Virus record (IMG/VR): IMGVR_UViG_3300035188_000491
Span: 1-37,740 of that record
Direction: 5' to 3' (one strand)
From: a virus
DNA length: 37,740 bases
The first letter of the stretch is position 1. Every line of letters starts with the position of its first letter. Shown one piece after another: positions 21,596 through 28,902 of this stretch. The position numbers were made by a program, and so were the translations under genes. The notes below the pieces were generated by a model. That model did no database searches. It worked only from the letters and a program-made list of their open reading frames with translations, and was not told the DNA's origin.

Positions 21596-22926
21596 GTGTA
21601 CTCGATCAGTTCAAAGTGGACCTTGGCCTGAAACGTCGTTCCCGTTTGACCGAAGTATGAAGGATTCGGGTTGGCTGCAATGGTGACGTTTTGTGAGGAG
21701 CCAACGGTGATCCAGATCTTGAACGTGTGGCTTGATGCCGTTGATGTGAAGACGGCTTCTGCGCCGACATTAACCGGGGAAGCATTTCCTCCGTAACAGC
21801 TTCCGACTCCAAGGACATCTGCTGCTGCATACGGGCTTTTCACGATGCCTGCGTAGAGGTATCCATCATTTGTCAACTGAGCAGGTATCGAGATCCTGAT
21901 GAGAGCCTTGTTCCCGACAGTTTTTGGGGTCCAAGTGTAGGTCCAATCAGCAGTCGATCCGCTCTGTTGGATTGCGGTTCCTGTTCCACTTGTGATGGCG
22001 CTTACCTGTCCAACCGTGGACGTTTTGACGATGTCTTCGGAGTAGGTGAACTTGACGACGCTGAGCGTTGAAACGGCGGCAGTCTTGAGAGCGTTGGATG
22101 CCGCTGAATCCCTGAGCAGGACGGTGTCCGCATCGACCGGCGTGGTCTTGGACGGCAGGTTGTTGATGGCGACCGTGCCGGCGGTGACGGTGAGCGAATC
22201 GCCCGAGGCGTTTCCGATGGTGGTGTTCCCGTTGACTGCCAGGTCTCCGCTGAGCGTGGTGTTGCCTGTGACTCCGAGTGTTCCTCCGACGGTGGCGGCA
22301 TTGGTGACACCCAAGCTGTCGAGAGTGGAAGCGCCGGTGACCGTGAGGCTTCCTAGGGTAGAGAGTCCGGTGACACCGAGCGTGGTGCCCACGGTGGCGG
22401 CTCCGGTGACATTGGCGCTGGCCAACGTTGATAGACCGCTGACGTTGAGGGTGCTGCCCATTCCGACCGCACCGGTGAGCGTGGAAGCGCCTGTGACGGA
22501 GAGGGTGCCAGGAACGGTGATGCCACCAGAGAATGTGACGGTGCCGGTGATTCCGAGGTTGCCTCCGACGGTGACGTTTCCGCTGGTCGATAGGGAGCTG
22601 AGAGAGGTGGCACCGGTGACAGTGAGGGTGCCCGCGACAGCGGTGTTACCGGTGGCTGAATCGACCGTGACCTTGTTGGTTGCGACGGTGAAATCGCCGG
22701 CCACATTGACGGCGGTGGTGGAGACCTGAAGCGCGGAATCGTGGCCACCGCCATCTGAGATGGACTTGAGAGATGATGTGACCGAAGCGTTGTCGGCGGT
22801 CTTGAGTAGGCCAGTGTAGGTGCTGGCTACGGTACTGCCTGTGAGTGGGGTGCCCATATCAGTTTCGTTGTCTGTTCCTGTAAGTTGACCTGATCTTCCA
22901 TTGGTCCCTGTAATTGCCAACGACAT
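21592..22926 (-). CDS. Repeat-rich tail fibre protein
   Basis: It has 444 residues from ATG22926, or 421 from ATG22857. Residues 90-260 are imperfect repeats of about 20 residues of the type V-T-G-A-S-T-L-x-S-L-x-V-T-G, expected to fold as a beta helix or triple-stranded fibre shaft. The C-terminal 180 residues are non-repetitive (VKFTYSEDIVK, KIWITVGSSQNVTIAAN) and likely form the tip that binds the cell. The upstream start overlaps the previous gene by 68 bases; the inner ATG directly follows that gene's stop. Confidence 0.7.
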   Translation of the reverse strand: MSLAITGTNGRSGQLTGTDNETDMGTPLTGSTVASTYTGLLKTADNASVTSSLKSISDGGGHDSALQVSTTAVNVAGDFTVATNKVTVDSATGNTAVAGTLTVTGATSLSSLSTSGNVTVGGNLGITGTVTFSGGITVPGTLSVTGASTLTGAVGMGSTLNVSGLSTLASANVTGAATVGTTLGVTGLSTLGSLTVTGASTLDSLGVTNAATVGGTLGVTGNTTLSGDLAVNGNTTIGNASGDSLTVTAGTVAINNLPSKTTPVDADTVLLRDSAASNALKTAAVSTLSVVKFTYSEDIVKTSTVGQVSAITSGTGTAIQQSGSTADWTYTWTPKTVGNKALIRISIPAQLTNDGYLYAGIVKSPYAAADVLGVGSCYGGNASPVNVGAEAVFTSTASSHTFKIWITVGSSQNVTIAANPNPSYFGQTGTTFQAKVHFELIEYT

Positions 22927-23551
22927 TCTTGGCGTCGGCGACTACGGGCGTGGTTTGCGAAGCCGCTATGACGGCTGCGGCCAATGTTTCGGGTGAGAGC
23001 GGGGTGTACGGGGTGACATCGCCAGCGAGAACTCCGATGGCGGTTGTGGATCCCGATGTGGTGAAGCTGACGATCGTGTCACCGTCGAGATCAACGATAG
23101 CGCCGAGGGTGGTAGGTCCGACCGTGAACGTGGCCGAAGTGGTTCCGACGGCATTGAGTGCGCCCGGAAGATCGGAAGGGCCGACGGTGAATGTGAACGT
23201 GCAATCACCGATAGCTGAAACGACGAGTTGGAGGAGTGACGGCCCTACGGTAAACGTGACGGGTGAATCGCCGGTGATGTTGCGGCCTGCGGCGACATTG
23301 ACCGGATCGAGCGTGAATTGAGCGCCCACGAACGTGAACGCTGACATGGCACCGCTCTGGTACGGGAGGATCCAGGCGGATGGGCTGAGATGTCCGTATG
23401 GGATACCTGCTAGTTCTGACGAGATCCCTTCTCCGACGCTTTGGTTCCTGAGATCGGTGCGTCCCCACATGGAACGCAACGTCCCAGGGTCACCACCTAT
23501 TTGTCTGAGTGGTAACTGGCAGAGGATCGTCGTGTTCTGTTTGAGCGCCAT
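22859..23551 (-). CDS. Appendage protein with TFTVGP repeats
   Basis: It has 230 residues. Residues 85-175 contain at least three imperfect repeats of about 27-30 residues, each with a strand ending TFTVGP (PVTFTVGPS, TFTFTVGPS, SATFTVGPT) plus a degenerate one (IVSFTTSGS). A short linker (LSPETLAAAVIAAS) follows. It lies between fibre genes and is probably a tail appendage or baseplate-like part. The last 20 residues overlap the start of the next gene and are rich in Arg/Asn. Confidence 0.6.
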   Translation of the reverse strand: MALKQNTTILCQLPLRQIGGDPGTLRSMWGRTDLRNQSVGEGISSELAGIPYGHLSPSAWILPYQSGAMSAFTFVGAQFTLDPVNVAAGRNITGDSPVTFTVGPSLLQLVVSAIGDCTFTFTVGPSDLPGALNAVGTTSATFTVGPTTLGAIVDLDGDTIVSFTTSGSTTAIGVLAGDVTPYTPLSPETLAAAVIAASQTTPVVADAKNVVGNYRDQWKIRSTYRNRQRN

Positions 23552-23554
23552 GGA

Positions 23555-24439
23555 TCATCCCCAACCGAACTCGACTGCGCCGTAGAAGTTGGTACTGGCG
23601 GCGGTGGCGGCACCGGCGAAGTAGAGCCAAACGAGGCAAGCGCCATCGACGACTCGCGGGAGGCTTGGCAACTGGTTTAGGAGATCACGCTCGGCAGCGA
23701 CTGATGCCGTGGTGATCGGCAGAGTCAGGAGAGGGCGAGCGAGGCAGAGCGCACCGGCACCGGCACCGGAGGAAGCAGAGAATGTGACGCTGGCCACGTT
23801 GGAGACTCCGGTGTCTCCGGAAGCGAGCGGCAGGAACGGGCCGTAGTTATTCGCGGCGGTGCCCGAGTGGGAGATGTGGCCCACGATGGCGGAGGCAGTC
23901 ATGGCCACGGTCACCGGGAGCGAGCGTCCAGCGGTGGGCGTGGTGTTGGAGTAGCTCAGGCTGATGTTGTGGGCGGTGGCACCGGCGGCGGTGGTCTGGA
24001 CCCAGAACAGGCGGCATCCAGCACCGTTGGTGTAACGAAGTGTGGGTGTGCCGGTGAGGGTCTGAAGCGTTGCCGACGCGGTGGAGATACTCGGCCAGTA
24101 GCCCTGGAGATCGACCAGCATCAGTTGGGCTGGAACGCCTGTGGCGACGGCGGTGACAGACGAAACGTTGAGGATGTGCTTGGTGTCGGTGCTGACGTTG
24201 CCGCCGTTGCGAAGCCCGAAGATCTGGGTGCCGTTGCCGGTGGTTTCGTCGCACGATCTCCAGGCCAGAGCGGTGCCTGCCCACGCATTGGCGATCGGTG
24301 TGCCTGCGAGTCCCGAGAAATCGTACCATCGACCGGCGGTGTAGGCGGCTGCACCGGTGATCTTGTTCCAGTCGTTGCGGATGAATTTGCCGCTGTTCGT
24401 GATCTCGTTGACGAGATCGTCCATTGAAGAGAAGCCCAT
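23555..24439 (-). CDS. Tail appendage protein, paralogue of next upstream gene
   Basis: It has 294 residues. It shares with the gene at 24441-25301 the start MGF, AGRWYD, GTPIANAW against GIPVYQAY, TKHILNVS against TKHLFAIS, TPTLRYTNGAG against ATLPRYTDGEG, PFLPLASGDTGV against SFIPLANGDTGI, and the end EFGWG against QFTWN. The two are therefore a tandem duplication with strong divergence. It is beta-rich, with no catalytic motif. It probably forms part of the adsorption apparatus. Confidence 0.65.
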   Translation of the reverse strand: MGFSSMDDLVNEITNSGKFIRNDWNKITGAAAYTAGRWYDFSGLAGTPIANAWAGTALAWRSCDETTGNGTQIFGLRNGGNVSTDTKHILNVSSVTAVATGVPAQLMLVDLQGYWPSISTASATLQTLTGTPTLRYTNGAGCRLFWVQTTAAGATAHNISLSYSNTTPTAGRSLPVTVAMTASAIVGHISHSGTAANNYGPFLPLASGDTGVSNVASVTFSASSGAGAGALCLARPLLTLPITTASVAAERDLLNQLPSLPRVVDGACLVWLYFAGAATAASTNFYGAVEFGWG

Positions 24440-24440
24440 G

Positions 24441-25301
24441 TCAGTTCCAGGTGAATTGGACGAACCCTCTCAGTGGAGCGGGTGTTCCGGTTGTGTTGTT
24501 GAGTATGATGAGGTTGAGGTAGGCGTTGTTCTGAACCTGTACGCAGTTGGCTTTCTGCGTGAAGAACACGGTTTCCGCCTCGGTGTTCTGCTCGCGAACA
24601 ACATGAGTGGCAAGCGGTTTGACCAGAACGATGTGGCAGAAACCACCCATGGCTGTGTTGCAGGTCACTTGCTCGATGCTGCGGATGCCGGTGTCACCGT
24701 TGGCCAACGGGATGAAGGACGAAATGGATCCGGTGCCGAGAGAGCTGTTCGATGCGTTGACGATGCCTCCGATCGTTGTCAGTGAGATGATTCCGAACGT
24801 GGTCGATCGGTTGGAGACACCCTTGCTGTTTGTGTATGTGACCGTGACGGTTCCGTTGCCGGTCATTGGAGCGGCGACAACGAAGTAGGCTTGGACTCCT
24901 TCTCCGTCGGTGTAACGGGGTAGTGTGGCCGACTGAATCATGTCTTGGGCATCCAGCGTGTCCATGTCCACGAGTGGGTAGAACAGAAGGTAATCGGCCA
25001 GAATGATGGTCAGCGGAACGGACGATGTGGATGTTCCTGCCGAGATGGCGAACAAGTGTTTGGTCTGTCCGCTTGCAGGTGTTGGTCCGGTGTAGATGCC
25101 ACGATTGGCTGACCCGGAGATCTGGGTGGCCTCGTATTGTGCTCCGACGTAGGCTTGATAGACGGGGATACCAGCACCTACGGAACCGTCATACCATCGG
25201 CCTGCTGTACCAGATGGAAGGGATGTCTTGAAGAAGAACGACTGCCAGGATTGTCCGTCCTGAGTTGCCTGTGCCAGTGGTAGTATGCCGTTGAAACCCA
25301 T
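24441..25301 (-). CDS. Tail appendage protein, paralogue of downstream gene
   Basis: It has 286 residues and is homologous over its whole length to 23555-24439, with conserved AGRWYD, KHLFAIS, LPRYTDGEG, PLANGDTGI and a C-terminal FVQFTWN. It is beta-rich and ends in the same aromatic pattern. The start overlaps the stop of the small zinc-ribbon gene (TAATG). Two diverged copies in a row suggest a hetero-oligomeric appendage or an alternative receptor binder. Confidence 0.65.
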   Translation of the reverse strand: MGFNGILPLAQATQDGQSWQSFFFKTSLPSGTAGRWYDGSVGAGIPVYQAYVGAQYEATQISGSANRGIYTGPTPASGQTKHLFAISAGTSTSSVPLTIILADYLLFYPLVDMDTLDAQDMIQSATLPRYTDGEGVQAYFVVAAPMTGNGTVTVTYTNSKGVSNRSTTFGIISLTTIGGIVNASNSSLGTGSISSFIPLANGDTGIRSIEQVTCNTAMGGFCHIVLVKPLATHVVREQNTEAETVFFTQKANCVQVQNNAYLNLIILNNTTGTPAPLRGFVQFTWN

Positions 25302-25441
25302 TATTCCTCGATTTGTTCAGGGGGGTTTCGCGGGACTAGGTCGGCGTGTGGAACTCCGTCTGGATGCTCTTCGCAGGTGTGCGGCGCATCCTCTTCTGTC
25401 GGCCACAACTGCCGCAGGCAATGGGGGCAGTAATAATCCAC
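25301..25441 (-). CDS. Tiny zinc-ribbon-like protein
   Basis: It has 46 residues from GTG25441 and a TAA that overlaps the next ATG. It reads DYYCPHCLRQLWPTEEDAPH then TCEEHPDG, so CxxC and C-x2-H could bind zinc; the rest is acidic and proline-rich. Another frame from ATG25443 is open for 35 codons but looks basic and unstructured. The TAATG junction supports the GTG frame. Confidence 0.65.
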   Translation of the reverse strand: MDYYCPHCLRQLWPTEEDAPHTCEEHPDGVPHADLVPRNPPEQIEE

Positions 25442-25445
25442 ATGA

Positions 25446-25886
25446 TCAATCGACGGTGACTGTGAGGGCACCGGCGGCGAACTGGGGTTGAATACCGTTG
25501 GATACGGAAAGGGATGATGTGAGAGCGCCCTTGAAGATGAGGTTTCCTGAGCCTGACAGATCGGTGCCGATGCCGAAGTGGGTGAGGGTGTTGCTGCCGC
25601 CGGTGCATTGAGCGAACTGGACGAGAGCGGTGTTGCTGATGGTGGAAGTGGTCAGGGTGAACCCGGATCCGGAGCGGGCCACGGCAACGCGGGCGTAGCC
25701 GGTGTAGCTGGCCTCGTTGGTGGTCTGGTTGCCTGACTCGCCCGGGTCGGCGGTGTGGAGGCTGATGTAGAACGATCCTGCGGAGGTGGATCCTCGCAGA
25801 CCACCGGCGTTGCCGATGTGCGCGAAATCGACGTTGAGGAAGATGAGCTCGAGGAGATCCGCCTCGGCGGCGTTGGTCATTGACAT
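25446..25886 (-). CDS. Small virion or appendage protein
   Basis: It has 146 residues. ELIFLNVDFAHIGN, then GSFYISLHTADPGES and ASYTGYARVAVAR followed by THFGIGTDLSGSG: this is a known phage pattern ('SLHTADPGE...SYTGYARV') of unknown function next to lysis and fibre genes. It is beta-rich with a C-terminal strand FAAGALTVTVD. Start chosen at ATG25886. Confidence 0.7.
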   Translation of the reverse strand: MSMTNAAEADLLELIFLNVDFAHIGNAGGLRGSTSAGSFYISLHTADPGESGNQTTNEASYTGYARVAVARSGSGFTLTTSTISNTALVQFAQCTGGSNTLTHFGIGTDLSGSGNLIFKGALTSSLSVSNGIQPQFAAGALTVTVD

Positions 25887-25905
25887 GGTGAGGCTTGGCT
25901 AGGTG

Positions 25906-26130
25906 TTACTTTGGGAGAGCGTACCAACCGGCGGGAATGATGACTGTGGAGGGGCCGACGAGCTTCTGGTTTTTGTCGAAGCTGTAGACGCTGGCCTTGG
26001 TGGGTTTGGCCAGCATCACCGGGTCACCGCTTGGGACTAGGACCACCGTCGTCCGGCAGCCCAGGGAGGCCGTCAATGCGGCGGCGCAGGCGATCCTTGA
26101 GATCAGTCGGTGCTTTTCCATGGGCGACAT
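25906..26130 (-). CDS. Small lipoprotein-like protein
   Basis: It has 74 residues from ATG26130. A basic start (MEKHRLISR), a hydrophobic core (IACAAALTASLG) and a cysteine form a lipoprotein-type signal, though the lipobox (SLGC) is imperfect. The mature part (TTVVLVPSGDPVM then STVIIPAGWYALPK) resembles a small protein often found beside phage holins. It overlaps the preceding 26024-26194 gene by 107 bases in another frame, an arrangement reminiscent of overlapping spanin genes. Its role is inferred. Confidence 0.6.
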   Translation of the reverse strand: MSPMEKHRLISRIACAAALTASLGCRTTVVLVPSGDPVMLAKPTKASVYSFDKNQKLVGPSTVIIPAGWYALPK

Positions 26131-26194
26131 CGGGTGGCGGTGTTTCTCGGAGCCAGTCCAGGAGGGCCTTGACGATCTGGTAGATCCAGTTCAC
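26024..26194 (-). CDS. Small amphipathic protein overlapping the lipoprotein gene
   Basis: It has 56 residues from GTG26194 (GTGA overlap with the holin-like gene). It starts NWIYQIVKALLDWLRE, an amphipathic or short membrane-seeking helix, then a proline linker and a basic helix (LKDRLRRRIDGL). Most of its length overlaps the lipoprotein gene in another frame. The pairing and the order after two holin-like genes point to a lysis function, but it lacks the long periplasmic coil of a normal inner-membrane spanin. Confidence 0.6.
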   Translation of the reverse strand: MNWIYQIVKALLDWLRETPPPDVAHGKAPTDLKDRLRRRIDGLPGLPDDGGPSPKR

Positions 26195-26373
26195 TCGGGC
26201 TTCTTGTCGGCATCGCGGGCGGCGATCAGGCCGGCACCGGCGGTGATGGCGGCGATGGTCGCGGCGATGTCGAAGTTGGTGGCGGGATCGTTGTCGAGCG
26301 CGGCGGTGAGAGCGCCGCCGACGGCGACGAGGATGGCACCGATGCCGGCGAGGGTGGTCTTGAAGTTTTTCAT
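26191..26373 (-). CDS. Holin-like protein, two membrane segments
   Basis: It has 60 residues from ATG26373 (ATGA overlap). The first segment is TLAGIGAILVAVGGALTAAL, then a short polar DNDPATN link, a second segment IAATIAAITAGAGLIAA and the charged tail RDADKKPE. This is the layout of small class II holins. Next to a second membrane protein of similar size, so the two may be holin and antiholin. Confidence 0.6.
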   Translation of the reverse strand: MKNFKTTLAGIGAILVAVGGALTAALDNDPATNFDIAATIAAITAGAGLIAARDADKKPE

Positions 26374-26546
26374 TTCTTGATGGCTTTGTAGAGTGCGACT
26401 GCTGCGGCTATGAAGGCGAGGATTGCGGTTCCAAGTTGGAACCACTCGGTAAGTTGGGGGATGAGGCTGACAAGTCCGGCGGTGGTGGCCATGGCGAGTG
26501 AGACGCCGAGGCCGCTGCCGCCATTGGATGTGTCGGGCGGTTGCAT
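26370..26546 (-). CDS. Holin-like or antiholin-like membrane protein
   Basis: It has 58 residues from ATG26546, sharing one base with the upstream stop. A glycine/serine-rich start, a first hydrophobic stretch (VSLAMATTAGLVSLI), a second (GTAILAFIAAAVALY) and a lysine tail (KAIKK) make it a candidate holin. It precedes the other small membrane protein with an ATGA overlap. Confidence 0.6.
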   Translation of the reverse strand: MQPPDTSNGGSGLGVSLAMATTAGLVSLIPQLTEWFQLGTAILAFIAAAVALYKAIKK

Positions 26547-26707
26547 CACTCAGACTTGGGTTTCTGGGCGGCGATGACGGCTTGTTCGATGATGTCAAAG
26601 AGCGGAAGGCCAATCCTCATGTTGTGGACGTTGGTGGCCTTCATCGCAATTTCGACGAGTTGGGCAAGCTGATTGGCCTGCTCTTTGGTGATGATGATTT
26701 CGACCAT
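26546..26707 (-). CDS. Small hypothetical protein
   Basis: It has 53 residues from ATG26707. Helix-rich: VEIIITKEQANQLAQLVEIA, AMKATNVHNMRIG, FDIIEQAVIAAQK. It is a common small phage protein type without known function. It lies between the 110-residue gene and the holin-like pair. Confidence 0.6.
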   Translation of the reverse strand: MVEIIITKEQANQLAQLVEIAMKATNVHNMRIGLPLFDIIEQAVIAAQKPKSE

Positions 26708-26708
26708 A

Positions 26709-27041
26709 TCACTTGGCAACGGTTGCGGCGGCCCACGGCAGCGCAGGAGCAACGACCGGCGGATTGACCTGATCAGCGATCTGCTTGTTCACGTTCGCTT
26801 CGATGGCGGTCTTGTTGACGCCGCTGTTGAAGCACCATCCGAGAACCTGATCCTGCGTGAGGTTGGGGTACGGCGTGAACGAACCGCTGGGCGGAGCGAA
26901 CGAGGCGCTGCCGTAGCAGGTGCCGTTGTAGGTGCTATTGGTGCCGTTGCACCTCCAGTCGGCGGTGATGACGACGTTGGTTTTATCACCTTCGGTCGGC
27001 TTGACCAACAGGCGTTCGATGATCCAAGAGAGGGTAATCAT
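26709..27041 (-). CDS. Conserved phage protein (WTIE/NGT...YG type)
   Basis: It has 110 residues from ATG27041. ITLSWIIERLLVKPTEGDK, then NVVITADWRCNG, YNGTCYGSASF, PYPNLTQDQVLGW and a C-terminal NPPVVAPALPW. I recognise this pattern as a widespread small phage family (I believe DUF7936) located near fibre genes, of unknown function. The start at 27041 follows the upstream stop closely; an upstream start at 27083 would overlap it. Confidence 0.7.
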   Translation of the reverse strand: MITLSWIIERLLVKPTEGDKTNVVITADWRCNGTNSTYNGTCYGSASFAPPSGSFTPYPNLTQDQVLGWCFNSGVNKTAIEANVNKQIADQVNPPVVAPALPWAAATVAK

Positions 27042-27045
27042 GGGA

Positions 27046-27756
27046 TTAGGCGAGAGTGATGTTGGCGACACGGGTTGTGCCATCAGATCCGCGATAGCTG
27101 AAGCGGAGCTGGGTGTTGCTGGTGGCGGTCATTGTAAGCTCACCGTTGGTTGTGAGTGTTGCTGGAGTAGTGGTCGAGGCCAACAGAATCAACCGCCCGC
27201 TCGTGTCGAGCGTCATCGCTTGAGTCGCCCCATTCCAAACCGCAAACCGATTTACTCCAGAAGGAACACCCCCCACGCCCAGCCCCGTGGAGTTCAGGGT
27301 CATGGCGGTGGATCCGCCTACGGACCATGTGTGGACGCCGGTCGAATCAGTTCGATATCGCTCGACGTTGTTGGTGTAAATCTGAATAGTGTTTGTGGCA
27401 TTTGAACCAGCCACAGAATTGGTGCTTCCTCCAAATTCAAGCTGAAATCCATCATCCAATCGGATGTTGCCGCTGGCCACTTGAAACACCGCAACGGGAG
27501 TTGCCGTCTTGACACCCACCCGATTGTTCACCGAATCCACCTTCAGGGTGCTGGTATCCACCGTCAGATCGCCGGTGATGGTGGCGCTGGCGAGGGTAGC
27601 CGTACCACCCGCTCCGAGGATCTGGTTGGAGGTGATCTTCTTGGTGGTGCCGCTCGCCGCCATGGTCGTGTCAGAGACATCGACAATGGGCAGGACATCC
27701 ACCGCTGGATCGACGGTCGTGATCGCCGTCAGGGCTGTAATCTTGGTGTCAGGCAT
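27046..27756 (-). CDS. Fibre or head-decoration-like structural protein
   Basis: It has 236 residues. The opening PDTKITALTAITTVDPAVDV and DVLPIVDVSDTTMAASGTTK is the usual start of phage appendage proteins. A repeat-like beta region (ATLASATITGDLTVDTSTL) and a C-terminal beta stretch follow. The middle reads like fibre shaft (GVHTWSVGGSTAMTLNSTGL). Probably a trimeric fibre that attaches through its N-terminus. Its composition resembles the fibre at 21592-22926. Confidence 0.65.
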   Translation of the reverse strand: MPDTKITALTAITTVDPAVDVLPIVDVSDTTMAASGTTKKITSNQILGAGGTATLASATITGDLTVDTSTLKVDSVNNRVGVKTATPVAVFQVASGNIRLDDGFQLEFGGSTNSVAGSNATNTIQIYTNNVERYRTDSTGVHTWSVGGSTAMTLNSTGLGVGGVPSGVNRFAVWNGATQAMTLDTSGRLILLASTTTPATLTTNGELTMTATSNTQLRFSYRGSDGTTRVANITLA

Positions 27757-27759
27757 GGG

Positions 27760-27990
27760 TCAGTTGGATTGGATTTGAAGTTTGAAGCCGTTCTCTTTGA
27801 GCAGGAAATCGTTGTTCTCCAGGTCGAGATGGTCGGCGGTGCCGAAGGTGAAAACGATCTTGCTCGCATCTTCCAGCAGGACGAAAAAGTCGTCCTCCTG
27901 AAGCAGGTCTCGGCGCAGGACGGGAAGGTCGTTAGGGGTGACATTGCCACCCCCGTTCGATACCAGTCGTGTGCCGAGAGCGAGTGTCAC
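27760..27990 (-). CDS. Small virion-associated protein
   Basis: It has 76 residues from GTG27990 (GTGA overlap). The body LPVLRRDLLQEDDFFVLLED followed by FGTADHLDLENNDFLLKENG looks like repeated strand-turn units with acidic turns. Not recognised. Co-translated with the 88-residue gene upstream. Confidence 0.6.
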   Translation of the reverse strand: MTLALGTRLVSNGGGNVTPNDLPVLRRDLLQEDDFFVLLEDASKIVFTFGTADHLDLENNDFLLKENGFKLQIQSN

Positions 27991-28253
27991 GATTGAATCA
28001 CGCCATTGAACGAGATCACCTGACCGCTGGAAATCTGGAAGCTCGTGATCGGTCCCGGCAGCGTAATGCCAGCAGGGATGGTCGCCGTGGACCAAGCTCC
28101 GCTGATACCATTTCCGGAGATCGAGCTGAATGTGGTGGGGGCGATGGTGGTGATGGCCACGAATGGGCCATTCGTCAGCGTGGTGGCGGTCACGAGCTGG
28201 AAACCTCCCTGCCCCATCGAATACTCGATCGCCTGATTGGCTACGTCGCTCAT
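27987..28253 (-). CDS. Small structural protein
   Basis: It has 88 residues. GGFQLVTATTLTNGPFVAIT, then SSISGNGISGAWSTA and ITLPGPITSFQISSGQVISF: beta-rich, of the type found as head-decoration or tail-associated small proteins. Overlaps both neighbours by four bases. Confidence 0.65.
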   Translation of the reverse strand: MSDVANQAIEYSMGQGGFQLVTATTLTNGPFVAITTIAPTTFSSISGNGISGAWSTATIPAGITLPGPITSFQISSGQVISFNGVIQS

Positions 28254-28504
28254 ATGTCCCAGATCTTACGGATTTGATTCTTGGTGAAAGTGCTCTCGAA
28301 GCGGGATCCTTGTCGGTCTTCCAACCGACTGAATCCCTTCTTCACATGGTCCTTGAGTTCGGCCTCGCGAGCAAAGCCGGTGACCCCGAAACGGGCCACC
28401 GGTTGTCGCATCCACCGCTTACCATCAAGGACAACAGAGTCGGTACCCATCGGAGCGATATGCTCAATGGACTTGCCATTGTTCTCGAAGGTGTAGATCG
28501 GCAT
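28250..28504 (-). CDS. Small hypothetical head-region protein
   Basis: It has 84 residues from ATG28504, four bases after the upstream stop. PIYTFENNGKSIEHIAPMGT, then LDGKRWMRQPVAR and a basic C-terminus (FESTFTKNQIRKIW). Proteins starting 'PxYxFE...G' with a small beta domain occur next to capsid genes in other phages. Function unknown. Confidence 0.6.
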   Translation of the reverse strand: MPIYTFENNGKSIEHIAPMGTDSVVLDGKRWMRQPVARFGVTGFAREAELKDHVKKGFSRLEDRQGSRFESTFTKNQIRKIWDI

Positions 28505-28505
28505 A

Positions 28506-28901
28506 TCAGGAACCCATTTCGCTGTCGTACTCCTCGACCATCTCCCGCATACCCTTCTCGTCCATCGGCTCCTTGTTGGACATGGACTTCTCTTCCTTGT
28601 TCTCGTACTCGGCGGGCATGCCGTTGACGCTGCGGATTTCGATGTAGGCTTCTCCGCCATCGAGCTTCTTGAGGATACCGCGAACATCGTCCAAAACCAC
28701 TTCATCACCGACCTCGGGCGTGGCCTGCTGGCCATCTTCCATGTCGGTGGACAGGGCTTCGACCGGAATAGAAATCATGGGCGCATTGTTGTCGGCTTCT
28801 TCGCATCCGCAAGCGGAATGAGAAGAGGGGGCACCACCTTTACGATGATGCCCCCTCGGGCCGACGGCAATCACCATGATGGTGGCCGTTTTGGGTCGCA
28901 T
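28506..28901 (-). CDS. Small head-region protein, acidic C-terminus
   Basis: It has 131 residues from ATG28901, just after the capsid stop; ATG28778 would give 90 residues. The N-terminal 40 residues are basic with a CGCEE motif. The rest is acidic, with a small beta domain (VGDEVVLDDVRGILKKLDGG, EAYIEIRSVNG) and a charged tail (EEKSMSNKEPMDEKG). Not recognised. Confidence 0.6.
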   Translation of the reverse strand: MRPKTATIMVIAVGPRGHHRKGGAPSSHSACGCEEADNNAPMISIPVEALSTDMEDGQQATPEVGDEVVLDDVRGILKKLDGGEAYIEIRSVNGMPAEYENKEEKSMSNKEPMDEKGMREMVEEYDSEMGS

Positions 28902-28902
28902 G

